From Kutzneria kofuensis (GTDB lineage: Bacteria > Actinomycetota > Actinomycetes > Mycobacteriales > Pseudonocardiaceae), in assembly GCF_014203355.1 (NCBI RefSeq), contig NZ_JACHIR010000001.1:7566038-7630037 (forward strand): DNA of 64,000 nucleotides, given 5' to 3'. Within the stretch, counting starts at the first letter, position 1, and each line of letters starts with the position of its first letter. The notes below the pieces were generated by a model. It was not told where the DNA came from. It saw nothing but the letters and a program-made list of their open reading frames with translations, and did not search any database. Both the position numbers and the translations under genes were made by a program. Below, piece after piece: positions 18,688 through 28,454 of this stretch.

Positions 18688-18853
18688 GGCCGGCACTCCC
18701 TCGCTCGCGTTGTGGGCATGAGGCACCCACGCGGCTGTGGTCTCAACCGGCACCACCCACCGTAGGCCGGTCGGTATCTCCCGGCAACACGCCGGCTCAG
18801 TGGGCGACGACGACCCGCGCGGCGGGCCGGGGGAGAAGGGTGTCGCGGGGCGG

Positions 18854-19740
18854 CTAGTTCCGGCGAAGCCACGCCCTGATCTCGGCCCCGTGCTCGTCCA
18901 GCGCGGGCGGCGCCAGGTCGTGCCGGACGGGCGTGGCCGAAAGAGTGAGCGGGTTGCGGACGGTCGGCACGCCGCCGGTGCTCACGACCGGATCGAGCCC
19001 CAGCCCGGCGGCCAGCTCGATGCCCTGGCGGACGTCGTTGATCGGCCCGCACGGGATGTCGGCGTCGGTCAGGATCCGGAACCACTCCTGCGCCGGCTTC
19101 TCCGCCAGCCGGGCCAGCAGCAGCGGCCGCAGCTCCCGGCGGTTGGCGTTGCGCGCCGCCATCGAGGCGAACCGGGGGTCGTCGGCCAGCTCGGGGACGC
19201 CAAGGGCGCCGGCCAATCGCCGGAACTGCCGGTCATTGCCCACGGCAACGATCAGCTCGCCGTCGCCGGTGGCCATCGGTTCGTACGGGTACAGGCTCAG
19301 ATGCTCGTTGCCCATCCGCTGCGGCACCACGCCGCCGGCCACGTACGCCGAGGTCTGGTTGACCAACGAGGACAGCGCCGCCGACAGCAGGTTGGTCTCG
19401 ACGTGCTGCCCCTCGCCGGTGACGTCCCGGTGGTGCAACGCCGCGAGGATGCCGGTCGCCCCGTGCAGGCCCGTCATCACGTCGACGACGGCGACGCCCG
19501 CCCGATACGGTGGCCCGTCCGGCGAGCCGGTGAGGCTCATCAGCCCGGACAGCGCCTGCACCAGCAGGTCGTAGCCGGGCAGCGTGGCGTCGGGGCCGAA
19601 GCCGCTGATCGAGCAGTAGACCACGCCCGGATTCACCGCCGCGACGTCGTCGTAGCCGAGGCCGAAGCGCGCCATGCCGCCGGGGCGGAGGTTGTGCACA
19701 AGCACGTCGGCCCGGGTGGACAGTTCCCGCGCGACCGGCG
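18854..19740 (-). pseudogene. 5'-truncated CaiB/BaiF (family III) CoA-transferase
   Basis: The frame encodes family III CoA-transferase from ADVLVHNLRPG onward, including GYDLLVQALSGLMSLTG with the expected catalytic Asp, and a normal C-terminus. The family is about 400 residues; only about 290 are present. The missing N-terminus would carry the CoA-binding start. Homology stops near 19740, where an unrelated gene remnant on the other strand begins. A GTG at 19705 could still initiate translation, but the protein would lack an essential part. I call it a pseudogene made by a deletion or rearrangement. Confidence 0.72.
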
Positions 19741-20031
19741 CTGCCGATGGAGGGCGGCACCACGTTCCACTTCGTCACCGACGGCCTGGAGTCCGCACTC
19801 GAGCAGGCGTTCAAGGCCGCCGACGGCAAGGACGTGCGGATCGGCGGCGGCGCGGCGGTGGTCCGGCAGTGCCTGCGGGCCGGGCTGATCGACCTGATGC
19901 ACGTCGTGGTGGTGCCGATGTTCCTCGGCGCGGGCGAGCGGCTGTTCGGCGACCTGCCGATGGACGGCTACCGGGTGGCCCGGCGGGTGTCGACCGACGC
20001 CGCCACGCACCTGTGGATCGAGCGCGCCTGA
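19741..20031 (+). pseudogene. 3' remnant of a dihydrofolate reductase (RibD-C) family gene
   Basis: Translation reads LPMEGGTTFHFVTDG, then DVRIGGGAAVVRQCLRAGLID and [14 protein letters not shown], which is the C-terminal half of the RibD-C/YwjB-like reductase family (usual length about 190; 95 here). The N-terminal NADPH-binding half is gone. The remnant is head to head with the truncated CoA-transferase, and the two homologies meet within about 20 bp, marking a fusion scar. Confidence 0.75.
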
Positions 20032-20095
20032 TCTGTGGACTTCCTGGCCCGATCTCGGGGTCTCGCCCGCGTGCGGGCGACCTAACTTCGGTGGC

Positions 20096-20632
20096 ATGAC
20101 ACTGGTGTTGTTGGACCACCCGAACCTGGCGCAGTCCCGGATCAACGCCGCGCTGGCGGCGGCGGCCCGCGACCTGCCCGGGGTGACGCTGCACGACCTG
20201 CACGCCGAGTACCCGGACCGGAACCTCGACGTGCCGCGGGAGCAGCGGCTCGTCGAGGAGCATTCGCTGATCGTGTTCCAGTTCCCGTTCCACTGGTACT
20301 CGGTGCCGTCCCTGCTCAAGCAGTGGATGGACGAGGTGCTGCTGAAGGGCTGGGCCTACGAGGGGGCGACGCCGCTGCTGACCGGCAAGACGCTGCAGGT
20401 CGTCACGTCCACCGGCGGCGTCGAGGAGGCGTACCGGGAAGGCGGTTTCCACCGGTTCCCGATGTCGGTTCTGCTGGCGCCGCTGGAGAACACCGCCCAC
20501 CGGGTCGGCATGGAGTTCGCCCCGCCGCTGGTGCTGCACGACGTGCGTGGCGTCACCGACGCCGAGTTGGCCGAGCACGTCGAGCGCTACCGGGACGTGC
20601 TGGCATCATCACAGGCGTGCCTCACCGCGTGA
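20096..20632 (+). CDS. NAD(P)H oxidoreductase, KefF/MdaB-like flavodoxin fold
   Basis: 178 residues of the NQO1/KefF family: [18 protein letters not shown] at the N-terminus, [21 protein letters not shown] for the flavin loop, and [14 protein letters not shown]. It would reduce quinones or act as a potassium-efflux ancillary protein. It overlaps the downstream GlxA-type regulator gene by 16 nt, so the two are co-translated; the regulator may govern a redox response. Confidence 0.88.
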   Translation: MTLVLLDHPNLAQSRINAALAAAARDLPGVTLHDLHAEYPDRNLDVPREQRLVEEHSLIVFQFPFHWYSVPSLLKQWMDEVLLKGWAYEGATPLLTGKTLQVVTSTGGVEEAYREGGFHRFPMSVLLAPLENTAHRVGMEFAPPLVLHDVRGVTDAELAEHVERYRDVLASSQACLTA

Positions 20633-21552
20633 CGATCCTGGCCTTCGACGGCGTGACGATGATCGACATCGCCGGCCCGTCGGATGTGTTCGGCCACGCC
20701 AACCGGCTCGGCGCGGACTACGTGCTGCGGATCGTCTCGCCCGACGGGCAGCCGGTGCGGACCGCCAGCGGCACCACACTCGGTGTCGACGGGAGCGTCG
20801 CCGACAGTCCGGAAGGGACAGTGCTCGTTCCCGGGGCGTACGGCATGGTCGACTTTCCTTTTGCCGAGGGGTTGGTGGACGCCGTGCGCCAGCTGGTGTC
20901 CAGCGCCGCACGGATCACCTCCGTGTGCACGGGATCGTTCCTGCTCGCCGAGATCGGGTTGCTCGACGGCCGCAAGGCGACCACCCATTGGCGGCAGGTC
21001 GACCGGTTCGCGCACCGGTATCCGAAGGTCGCCGTCCAGCCCGACGCGCTGTACGTGCGGGACGGCGACGTCGTCACCTCGGCCGGCGTCAGCTCCGGCA
21101 TCGACCTGGCGCTGTCGCTCGTCGAGGAGGACTTCGGACCTGACCTGGCCGCCGGCGTCGCGCGGGAGCTGGTGGTGTTCATGCAGCGGTCCGGCGGCCA
21201 GTCCCAGTTCTCCGCGCCGTCACGGGCGCACGTCGGCCGGGACAGTCCACTTCGGACGCTGCTGGACGCCGTCGCCGCCGATCCGGCCGAGCACTGGACC
21301 GTGACCACCATGGCCGCCAAGGCGTCCGTCAGCCCCCGTCAGCTCACGCGCCTGTTCCACGACGAGATCGGCACCACGCCCGCCCGGTACGTGGAACTCC
21401 TCCGCCTGGAGGCCGCGCAGGACCTGTTGTCCCGTGGGCACACCGTCGCCTCCGCCGCCGCGCGCAGCGGCTTCGGCAGCGACGAGACCCTGCGCCGGGT
21501 GTTCGTGCAGCGGCTCGGCGTCACGCCCGGGGCGTACCGAGCTCAGCACTGA
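20617..21552 (+). CDS. GlxA-type AraC regulator (DJ-1/PfpI domain plus HTH)
   Basis: A 311-residue transcription factor. The N-terminal half is a DJ-1/PfpI domain ([19 protein letters not shown], elbow [11 protein letters not shown] with Cys) and the C-terminal 90 residues are an AraC double HTH ([34 protein letters not shown] and [24 protein letters not shown]). GTG 20617 lies inside the preceding gene. The 3' end overlaps the convergent phosphotransferase gene by 32 bp. Confidence 0.9.
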   Translation: MPHRVTILAFDGVTMIDIAGPSDVFGHANRLGADYVLRIVSPDGQPVRTASGTTLGVDGSVADSPEGTVLVPGAYGMVDFPFAEGLVDAVRQLVSSAARITSVCTGSFLLAEIGLLDGRKATTHWRQVDRFAHRYPKVAVQPDALYVRDGDVVTSAGVSSGIDLALSLVEEDFGPDLAAGVARELVVFMQRSGGQSQFSAPSRAHVGRDSPLRTLLDAVAADPAEHWTVTTMAAKASVSPRQLTRLFHDEIGTTPARYVELLRLEAAQDLLSRGHTVASAAARSGFGSDETLRRVFVQRLGVTPGAYRAQH

Positions 21553-22375
21553 CCAGGGCGGCGTCGAGGAACAGGGCGGAGCGCTCGGCGTCGCCGAGGC
21601 TGAGCAGGTACAGGCCGGTGGACACCCGTTCGACGAACGTCCATTCGGCGATGACAGCGGCCGGCAGCTCGGTGACCTCGGCGAGTTGCCGGCACAGCCC
21701 GGGAAACTCCTCGGCCTTGGTGTGCCGGAGCACGACGCCGCAGTCGTACGCGGGGTCGCAGACGAAACTCTCCGGGTCGACGAAAACGTAGCCGTCCGGG
21801 CTGAGCAGGGCGTTGCCGCAGTGCGGGTCCCCGTGTACGACAACCTTGCGCGAGGTGTCGGCGGCCCGATTCGACGCGTACGCCAACGCCTGGTCGCGCA
21901 GGGCGTCCGGGTAGGGCGGGGCCAACTCCCGCCACAGGTCCGTGATCATCCGGGCGAGGCTGTCGGCCTTCGGGTAGGTGGGCTCGTCGGTGGCACGCCA
22001 CGCGATCCGGAGCAGCCGGCCCAGTTCGGCGACCATGCCCTCGGCCGGCAGCTCCATGCACGGTCCGAGCGACTCCAACAGCAGGGCGCCGGCTTCCAGG
22101 TCGCAGGCGTAGAGCTTGGCGTAGCCGGGATGGCCGAGCGCGGCGGCCTCCTGCGCGACGCCGGTCCCCGGCACCGCCAGCTTGAGCACGGCTTCCCGGT
22201 CGGCCGTCCGCACCCGGAACACCACCGAGCCGAAGCCGCCTTCCAGCTGCTCGTTCACGGTGAGCGACCACCGGTCGGCCGTGGTCGCCAGTAGGGAATC
22301 CAGGCCCGCCAACCACTGCTCGCCGAGCGGGCCCTCAAGCTCGGCCCGACGCCGGACCACCGGATGCACGATCAC
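21521..22375 (-). CDS. Aminoglycoside/hydroxyurea phosphotransferase-like kinase
   Basis: A 284-residue APH-fold kinase of the streptomycin/hydroxyurea 6-phosphotransferase type. The ATP Lys is in EAVLKLAVPG, the catalytic loop is VVVHGDPHCGNALL and the metal Asp is in FVDPESFVCDPAYD. GTG 22375 overlaps the stop of the upstream kinase gene (GTGA), so the two kinases are one operon. It may confer drug tolerance; substrate unknown. Confidence 0.85.
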   Translation of the reverse strand: MIVHPVVRRRAELEGPLGEQWLAGLDSLLATTADRWSLTVNEQLEGGFGSVVFRVRTADREAVLKLAVPGTGVAQEAAALGHPGYAKLYACDLEAGALLLESLGPCMELPAEGMVAELGRLLRIAWRATDEPTYPKADSLARMITDLWRELAPPYPDALRDQALAYASNRAADTSRKVVVHGDPHCGNALLSPDGYVFVDPESFVCDPAYDCGVVLRHTKAEEFPGLCRQLAEVTELPAAVIAEWTFVERVSTGLYLLSLGDAERSALFLDAALVSAELGTPRA

Positions 22376-23280
22376 GAGCGGCGCAGGTCCTCGACGATCT
22401 CGGTCAGTGCCTGGCGGGCATGGGCGGCCCGTGCCGGGTCGGTGAGATCGGCCCTGGACGGCAGGATCGACGTCAGCCCCCAGACCCGGCCCCGGGCCCA
22501 GGTCGCGTCGTCGACGGCGAGCAGCTTGCGGAACTGGTCCCGAGCGCCGGCGGGAAGGAATCCCCACGCGGCAATGAGATCGCACGCCGGATCACCGACC
22601 GCCAGCGTGCCGAAGTCGATCACGGCGGCGAGCCGGCCGTCCCGCGCCACCATGTTCGCCGCCACGGGATCGCCGTGGATCCACACCGGCGGCGCGTCCC
22701 AGGCCGGGGCGTCCAACCCGGCCTGCCACACCTCCATCACGGCGTCGACGTCGAAGAACCCGTCCAGCACGGCGATCCGCTCGCGCAGGTAGAAAGCCAC
22801 GACCGGCGAATCGCGGTGGTCGTGCAGGCCGACGCCGCGGAAACCGTTGCTCCACTCCGGCGGCGGCCCGTCCGCGGCGTCGACTTCCCTCAGTGCCAAC
22901 AGGAAATCGGCCAGGTCGACCGCCGCCTGCCCGTGGTCGGCGAGCCGGGACAGGTCGGCGTTCGAGCCCTCGATCCACGCGTAGACCGACCACGGGAACG
23001 GATATCCCTCGCCCGGCCGGCCCTTGCCCAGCGGGACCGGCACGGCCAGCGGCAGGTGCGGCGCCAGGATCGGCAGCCACCGCTGCTCCCGCGTGACCTG
23101 CCCGATCCAGCGGGCGAACCGCGGCATCCGGATCAGCTTGTCGTCGCTGAGCCGGAAGGTGATGTTGTCTACGCCGGACGACGCCACCGGCGTCACCGAA
23201 AGGCCGGCCCACTCCGGAAACTGCGCGGCGACGAGCCGCCGCACCTGCGGGACGTCGACAACTACGGCGTCGGAAGACAA
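22372..23280 (-). CDS. APH family phosphotransferase (macrolide 2'-phosphotransferase-like)
   Basis: A 302-residue APH-fold kinase. Key parts are SGVDNITFRLSDDKLIRMPR (nucleotide loop and Lys), PVWIHGDPVAANMVARDGRL (catalytic loop) and AVIDFGTLAVGDPACDL (metal Asp). TTG 23280 is chosen as start because GAGGAG stands six bases upstream; no ATG or GTG fits. It lies 31 bp downstream of the P450 gene and overlaps the next kinase gene. Confidence 0.84.
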   Translation of the reverse strand: MSSDAVVVDVPQVRRLVAAQFPEWAGLSVTPVASSGVDNITFRLSDDKLIRMPRFARWIGQVTREQRWLPILAPHLPLAVPVPLGKGRPGEGYPFPWSVYAWIEGSNADLSRLADHGQAAVDLADFLLALREVDAADGPPPEWSNGFRGVGLHDHRDSPVVAFYLRERIAVLDGFFDVDAVMEVWQAGLDAPAWDAPPVWIHGDPVAANMVARDGRLAAVIDFGTLAVGDPACDLIAAWGFLPAGARDQFRKLLAVDDATWARGRVWGLTSILPSRADLTDPARAAHARQALTEIVEDLRRS

Positions 23281-23311
23281 CCAGCACTCCTCAACGGTCG
23301 GTGTGCCTCCA

Positions 23312-24493
23312 TCACACCGCACGTGTCGAGGCAATTACCGGCAACTCCCGCAGTCCCCGCACCAACGTGCTGGTCCGCCAGTGCAGATCGGCCGGATCGA
23401 CCGCCAGGCGCAGCGACGGGAACCTCGCCAGCAGCCGGCCGATCGCGATCTCGCCCTCCAGCCGGGCCAGCGGCGCGCCGAGGCAGTAGTGGATGCCGTG
23501 CCCGAACGCCAGGTGCCCGCCCGCGGGGCGGGTGATGTCCAGCTCGTACGGGTCCTCGAACCGGGCTTCGTCGGCGTTCGCGGCGAGCAGCGACACCATG
23601 ACGAACTCGCCGGCCGGGATCTCCACGTCGCCGACGGTCACCGGCTCGGTGGTGAAGCGCAGCGTGGCGATGTGGATCGGGCTGCCGGTGCGCAGGAACT
23701 CCTCGATCGCGCCCGGCAGCAGCGACGGGTCCGTGCGGAGCAGTCGCTCCTGTTCGGGATTGCGCAGCAGCGAGTACACCGCGTTGCCGAGCAGGTGCAC
23801 GGTCGTCTCGTGGCCGGCGAACAACAGCAGGAACGCCATCGCCACCAACTCGTCCTCGGACAGCCGGTCGCCCTCGTCGGACACGTGCACGAGATCGCTG
23901 AGCAGGTCCTCGGCCGGCTCGGCCCGCTTGGCCCTGATCAGGTCCCGCAGCAGCGCCGACTGCTCGCGGGCCGCGGTCGCGAGCGGCTCGCCCGTGACAC
24001 CGGAGACGAACACCCGGCTCCACGCCCTGATCCGCGAGCGGTCCTCGTGCGGCACCCCGAGCAGCTCGCTGATCACCGCGATCGGCAGCGGGAACGCGAA
24101 CGACTCGATCAGGTCCGTCTCGCCGTCGACGCCGTCCAGCAACTCGTCGGTGATGCGCTCGATCTGCGGCCGCAACCGGTTCACCGCGCGGCTCGTGAAC
24201 GCCTTCGTGACGAGCTTGCGCAGCCGGGTGTGGTTCGGCGGGTCGTCGTTGAGCATGTGCTCGGACAGCCGCGTGATGTAGCCGCCGGCCGTGCCCGGCG
24301 GGAACAGCTCCCGCGCGCGGTGCACGTTCTTGCTCAGCCTGCGGTCGTCCAGCAGCGCCCGGGCCTCGGCGTGGTCGGTGACCAGCCAGCCGGGCACGCC
24401 GTCGGGCATCACCACCCGCCGCAGCGGCCCCTGCCGGCGCAGTTCGCGGTACAGTGGCCACGGATCACGGATCCACGCCTTGTCGAGCTCCAC
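23312..24493 (-). CDS. Cytochrome P450 (CYP105/107-like)
   Basis: A 393-residue bacterial P450. The I-helix is LLLFAGHETTVHLLGN, the ExxR motif is in PGAIEEFLRTGSPIH, and the heme loop is FGHGIHYCLGAPLARLE with the Cys ligand near residue 337. Length is normal. GTG 24493 starts the frame. Two kinase genes follow and an Lrp regulator gene precedes on the same strand with 21 bp spacing, so the four may be one transcription unit. Confidence 0.92.
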   Translation of the reverse strand: MELDKAWIRDPWPLYRELRRQGPLRRVVMPDGVPGWLVTDHAEARALLDDRRLSKNVHRARELFPPGTAGGYITRLSEHMLNDDPPNHTRLRKLVTKAFTSRAVNRLRPQIERITDELLDGVDGETDLIESFAFPLPIAVISELLGVPHEDRSRIRAWSRVFVSGVTGEPLATAAREQSALLRDLIRAKRAEPAEDLLSDLVHVSDEGDRLSEDELVAMAFLLLFAGHETTVHLLGNAVYSLLRNPEQERLLRTDPSLLPGAIEEFLRTGSPIHIATLRFTTEPVTVGDVEIPAGEFVMVSLLAANADEARFEDPYELDITRPAGGHLAFGHGIHYCLGAPLARLEGEIAIGRLLARFPSLRLAVDPADLHWRTSTLVRGLRELPVIASTRAV

Positions 24494-24514
24494 GCCGTCG
24501 ATGATGCCAGCGGG

Positions 24515-24997
24515 TCACGGTGCACTGGCCGTTTCGACCGGCAAACCTGCATCCTCCTTCACCAGTTTCATGGTCAGGTGTGATGTCAGGCGGGCCACCC
24601 CCGGGAGCAGCGACAGCGTCTCGGTGTGGAAGCGCTCGTACGCGGCGATGTCGGCGACCGCGACCCGCAGCAGGTAGTCCGGGTCGCCGAACAGCCGCAG
24701 GGCCTCCACCACCTCGGGCAGCTCGGCGATGCGCCGCTCGAAGTCGGCGACGGTCGGGCGGTCCTCCTGCGCCATGACCACGCTGACGAACGCCTGGAAG
24801 CCGCGGCCGACCGCGGTCGGGTCCAGCAGCGCCCGGTAGCCGCGGATCACACCGTCCTGCTCGAGTCGGTTCACCCGGCGCAGGCACGGCGACGGGGTGA
24901 GGCCCACTCGCTCGGCCAGCTCGGCGTTGCTGAGCCTGCCGTCGCGTTGCAGTTCCCGAAGGATCTGCCGGTCGATTCGATCCACTTCGTTATTCAA
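24515..24997 (-). CDS. Lrp/AsnC family transcriptional regulator
   Basis: 160 residues: an N-terminal HTH (DRIDRQILRELQRDGRLSNAELAERVGLTPSPCLRRVNRLEQDGVI) and a C-terminal RAM effector domain (FGDPDYLLRVAVADIAAYERF). TTG 24997 and GTG 24985 are both possible starts; neither has a good ribosome-binding site, which suits a leaderless message. It is immediately upstream of the P450 gene. Confidence 0.9.
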   Translation of the reverse strand: MNNEVDRIDRQILRELQRDGRLSNAELAERVGLTPSPCLRRVNRLEQDGVIRGYRALLDPTAVGRGFQAFVSVVMAQEDRPTVADFERRIAELPEVVEALRLFGDPDYLLRVAVADIAAYERFHTETLSLLPGVARLTSHLTMKLVKEDAGLPVETASAP

Positions 24998-25075
24998 ACA
25001 TCCGGACGGTTCCGGATTCCGTGCCCAGGTGGGCAGGTCACGTCCCGCGGCCGGACATCCAGTGCCACCCGTCCC

Positions 25076-25783
25076 CTAGCCGGCCGGGGATTCCGCGTGC
25101 AGGTAGGAATGCAGCAGAGCCGCGGCGGTCAGCATCGACTCGGCGCGCCGGGCCAACTCCGCGTGCCGCTGCGCGATCGCCGCCCGCAGCGCGTCCCGGC
25201 TGCCGCTGCGGCGCAGGTCGTCCAGGATTGGCCGGATCTGTGGCAACCCGTGCATGCCCTGCCGCAGCATCAGGATGATCCTGGCGTCGCGGGTCTCCCG
25301 CGGCCCGTACGTGCGGTAGCCGGTGGCCGGATCCCGTTGCGGGGTGAGGAGTTCGGCGTCCTCCCAGACACGGAGCGTCGACGTGCGGACGCCGAGGTGC
25401 GCGGCGAGCTCGCCGATCTGCATCGCCGCGCGGGCCGGCGGCTCGGTGTCCACGACCGTCTCCAGCGCATCGGCGGTGAGCTTGAGGGCCTCCCGCTGGC
25501 GGTGCAGGTCGGCGTGGCCGGCGTCGATCATCGCCAGCGCCTGGGCGGCGTCGCCGGCGTGGATCGCGCGCATGATGTCCCCGGCGGCGTTCCACCCGTG
25601 CCCCTCGGCCAGCGCCCGGTACGCCAGCAGCGCCTTGCGATGACGGTCGTCGAGCTGGCGGTAGCCGGTGGCGGACCGGGTCGCCGGCGGCAGCACGCCC
25701 GCGTCGAGGTAGTTGCGGACCTGCTGCGGCGAGATGCCGGCGAGTCGGGCCAGGTCAACGGGTCGGTTGAGGGTTTTCCGCAC
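25076..25783 (-). CDS. Dual-domain MerR (TioE-like) transcriptional regulator
   Basis: A 235-residue protein with two MerR HTH units: VDLARLAGISPQQVRNYLD near the N-terminus and MQIGELAAHLGVRTSTLRVWEDA in the second half. This doubled layout is typical of regulators found with UvrA-like resistance genes in DNA-binding antibiotic clusters. GTG 25783 with GGAGA upstream is chosen. The gene is divergent from the UvrA paralog across 60 bp containing TATAGACGGTTCAACGATA, a plausible MerR-stretched promoter. Confidence 0.85.
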   Translation of the reverse strand: MRKTLNRPVDLARLAGISPQQVRNYLDAGVLPPATRSATGYRQLDDRHRKALLAYRALAEGHGWNAAGDIMRAIHAGDAAQALAMIDAGHADLHRQREALKLTADALETVVDTEPPARAAMQIGELAAHLGVRTSTLRVWEDAELLTPQRDPATGYRTYGPRETRDARIILMLRQGMHGLPQIRPILDDLRRSGSRDALRAAIAQRHAELARRAESMLTAAALLHSYLHAESPAG

Positions 25784-25843
25784 GTCTCTCCTGGTCGTCG
25801 TGGAAAAGTCTGCTATAGACGGTTCAACGATACGCTTGAAGCC

Positions 25844-28096
25844 ATGGAATTCGTCCGGGTGATGGGCGCCCGTGAGCACAATCTGACCGGCGTCGACGTC
25901 GACTTACCCAAGCGGGTGATCACCGTGGTGACGGGTGTGTCCGGCTCCGGCAAGTCGTCGCTGGTGTTCGACACGATCGCGGCCGAGGCACAGCGGCAGC
26001 TGCACGAGACACTGCCGGCCTTCGTGCGCAGCTTCCTGCCCCATCGGTCGCGGCCGGACGTCGACATCATCGAGCACCTGCCCGCGGTGGTTCTCGTCGA
26101 CCAACGGCGGCTGGGCGGCGGGTCGCGGTCGACGGTGGGCACCATCACCGACATCGCGCCCCTGCTGCGGCTGATGTTCTCCCGTGCGGGCGACCCGTAC
26201 ATCGGGCCGGCGGACTCGTTCTCGTTCAACATGCCGTCGGGCATGTGCCCCACCTGCGAGGGCCTCGGCGTGGTCACCGACGTCGACCTCGCCGTCTTCC
26301 TCGATCCGGCCCGATCGCTGGCCGACGGTGCGCTGCTGGCGCCGGCGTTCAAGGTCGGCACCTGGCACTGGCAGATCTTCGCCAACCGGTTCGACGTCGA
26401 CAAGCCGGTCGCTTCCTTCTCGGAGGCGGAACGGCACGACCTGCTGTACGGCGAGGGTGGGACCGTCGAGGTGGAGAACCTCGGGCAGCGGATCAACGCC
26501 ACCTACGAGGGCGCGGTGGTCAAGTTCCGGCGGCTGTACGTGCGTAAGGACACCGCCGACCAGGCCGAGCGGACCCGCCAGATGGTCGCCCGGTTCACCA
26601 CGTCCGCCACCTGCCCCGACTGCGGCGGCACCCGGCTGTCGCAGTCCGCGCTGGATTGCCGCATCGACGGCCGCAACATCGCCGAACTGTCCTCTTTGGA
26701 GGCGGTCGAACTGCTTGCGGTGCTTGAGGGTTTCGACCTGCCGGAGATCGCGCCGGTGTTGACCGGCCTGCGGCAGCGAGTCGGGCACCTCGTGGAGATC
26801 GGGCTCGGCTACCTGTCTCTGGACCGCGCCACCGACACCTTGTCCGGCGGCGAATCCCAGCGGATCAAGATCGTCCGCCAGCTGGCCAGCACGCTGTCGG
26901 ACATGCTGTACGTGTTCGACGAGCCCAGCATCGGCTTGCACGCCCGGGATGTCGGCCGGCTGACGCGGCTGCTGACCACGTTGCGGGACAACGGCAACAC
27001 CGTCCTCGTCGTCGAACATGACCGCGACGTGATCACCGCCGCCGACCATGTGGTCGACGTCGGACCGGGTGCGGGCGGCGCCGGCGGTCGGATCGTCTTC
27101 AGCGGAACCGTTGCCGCGCTTGCCGATTCCGGCACGGTCACCGGTCGGTACCTGAAGGAGCGGCCGGCGCTTCGGACCCGGGCGCGGAGGCCGACCGGGT
27201 GGTTGCCGCTTTCCGGCGTCACCCTGCACAACCTGCGCGACGTCAGCGTGGACATTCCCACCGGGGTGCTGACCGCCGTCACCGGCGTCGCCGGTTCCGG
27301 CAAGTCCTCCCTGATGTACGGCGCTTTCCGCTCCCGCTACCCCGATGCCGTCGTCGTCGACCAGTCAGCTCCGACAGCGAACCGGCGGTCCAGCGTCGTC
27401 ACCTACACCGGCGCCATGGACCACATCCGGAAGGCTTTCGCCAAGGCCAACGGTGTCAGCCCCGCTCTGTTCAGCGCCAACTCCGCCGGCGCTTGTCCGG
27501 AGTGCGAGGGCGCCGGCGTGATCGTGACCGACCTGGGCTTCCTGGCCGGGATCACCACCGTTTGCGGCTCGTGCGAGGGCCGGCGCTATTCCGCCGAGGT
27601 GCTCGGCTACCGGCTCGGTGGGATGTCCATCAGCGACGCGTTGGACATGACCGTCGGCGAGGCTGCGGAGTTCTTTGCCGTCCACCGGTCGGTGGTGTCG
27701 ATTCTACGCGGGCTGGTCGACGTCGGTCTGGAGTATCTCCGCCTCGGGCAGCCGTTGCCGAGCCTGTCCGGTGGCGAGTGCCAGCGGATCAAGCTCGCAT
27801 CCCACCTGCACCGCTCCGGCGCGGTCTATGTGCTGGACGAGCCCACCACCGGTCTGCACATGTCCGATGTGGACCGTCTTGTCGGCGTGTTGGACCGGCT
27901 GGTCGAGATGCATGGCGCCAGCGTGATCGTGATCGAGCACAACCTGGACGTGATCGCCAGAGCGGACTGGGTCGTCGATCTCGGGCCCGAGGGCGGCAGC
28001 GCCGGCGGCCAGGTGCTGTTCTCGGGACCGCCGGCCGATCTGGTCGCGTTCGACGGATCCCACACCGCCGACGCGCTGCGGAAGGCCATCCGATGA
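25844..28096 (+). CDS. UvrA-like ABC ATPase, drug-resistance type
   Basis: 750 residues against about 950 for excision-repair UvrA. Two ABC modules are seen: Walker A GVSGSGKSS (about 31) and GVAGSGKSS (about 482); signatures LSGGESQRIK (about 331) and LSGGECQRIK (about 641); Walker B DEPSIGLH and DEPTTGLH. Zinc pairs are CPTC/CPDC and CPEC/CGSC. The UvrB-binding part is shortened, as in DrrC and TioU, which protect producers of DNA-intercalating antibiotics. ATG 25844 is unambiguous. It is coupled to the small downstream gene. Confidence 0.9.
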   Translation: MEFVRVMGAREHNLTGVDVDLPKRVITVVTGVSGSGKSSLVFDTIAAEAQRQLHETLPAFVRSFLPHRSRPDVDIIEHLPAVVLVDQRRLGGGSRSTVGTITDIAPLLRLMFSRAGDPYIGPADSFSFNMPSGMCPTCEGLGVVTDVDLAVFLDPARSLADGALLAPAFKVGTWHWQIFANRFDVDKPVASFSEAERHDLLYGEGGTVEVENLGQRINATYEGAVVKFRRLYVRKDTADQAERTRQMVARFTTSATCPDCGGTRLSQSALDCRIDGRNIAELSSLEAVELLAVLEGFDLPEIAPVLTGLRQRVGHLVEIGLGYLSLDRATDTLSGGESQRIKIVRQLASTLSDMLYVFDEPSIGLHARDVGRLTRLLTTLRDNGNTVLVVEHDRDVITAADHVVDVGPGAGGAGGRIVFSGTVAALADSGTVTGRYLKERPALRTRARRPTGWLPLSGVTLHNLRDVSVDIPTGVLTAVTGVAGSGKSSLMYGAFRSRYPDAVVVDQSAPTANRRSSVVTYTGAMDHIRKAFAKANGVSPALFSANSAGACPECEGAGVIVTDLGFLAGITTVCGSCEGRRYSAEVLGYRLGGMSISDALDMTVGEAAEFFAVHRSVVSILRGLVDVGLEYLRLGQPLPSLSGGECQRIKLASHLHRSGAVYVLDEPTTGLHMSDVDRLVGVLDRLVEMHGASVIVIEHNLDVIARADWVVDLGPEGGSAGGQVLFSGPPADLVAFDGSHTADALRKAIR

Positions 28097-28401
28097 TCGC
28101 GGAGTCGGCTCGCCGCGTTGCCGCTCTGCTGGACGCCCATCCCGTACGGGGGACCGGTGGGTATCCGATCGGGGAGGTGGTTCGCGGGTTGGACGCCGAA
28201 CTGGCGGAGCTGCGGAAAGCGGTGGCGGAAAGTCCCGGGCCACTGGGGGACATCGCGCCGCAAGTGGCGTTGTTGATGATGTGTATGCAGCACGTGGTGG
28301 TGCTGTTCCACGGGTTCGAGGACCTGCCGGACTCGATGAGGGCGCAGGCGCGTCGGGAACTGGCGACAGCGCACCAGACGGCACGGAAGTTGCGGCGGTG
28401 A
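28093..28401 (+). CDS. Small helical protein of unknown function
   Basis: 102 residues, predicted mainly alpha-helical, without cysteines except one in LLMMCMQHVVVLFHGFEDLP. ATG 28093 overlaps the UvrA-like stop (ATGA), so it is translated with it. No family is recognised. Its position suggests an accessory of the UvrA-like resistance protein. Confidence 0.65.
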   Translation: MIAESARRVAALLDAHPVRGTGGYPIGEVVRGLDAELAELRKAVAESPGPLGDIAPQVALLMMCMQHVVVLFHGFEDLPDSMRAQARRELATAHQTARKLRR

Positions 28402-28454
28402 TTGGAGGCCTGCTGTCACGGTTGGGTTGATTCAGGTCTTTCGCGGTGTGGGCT

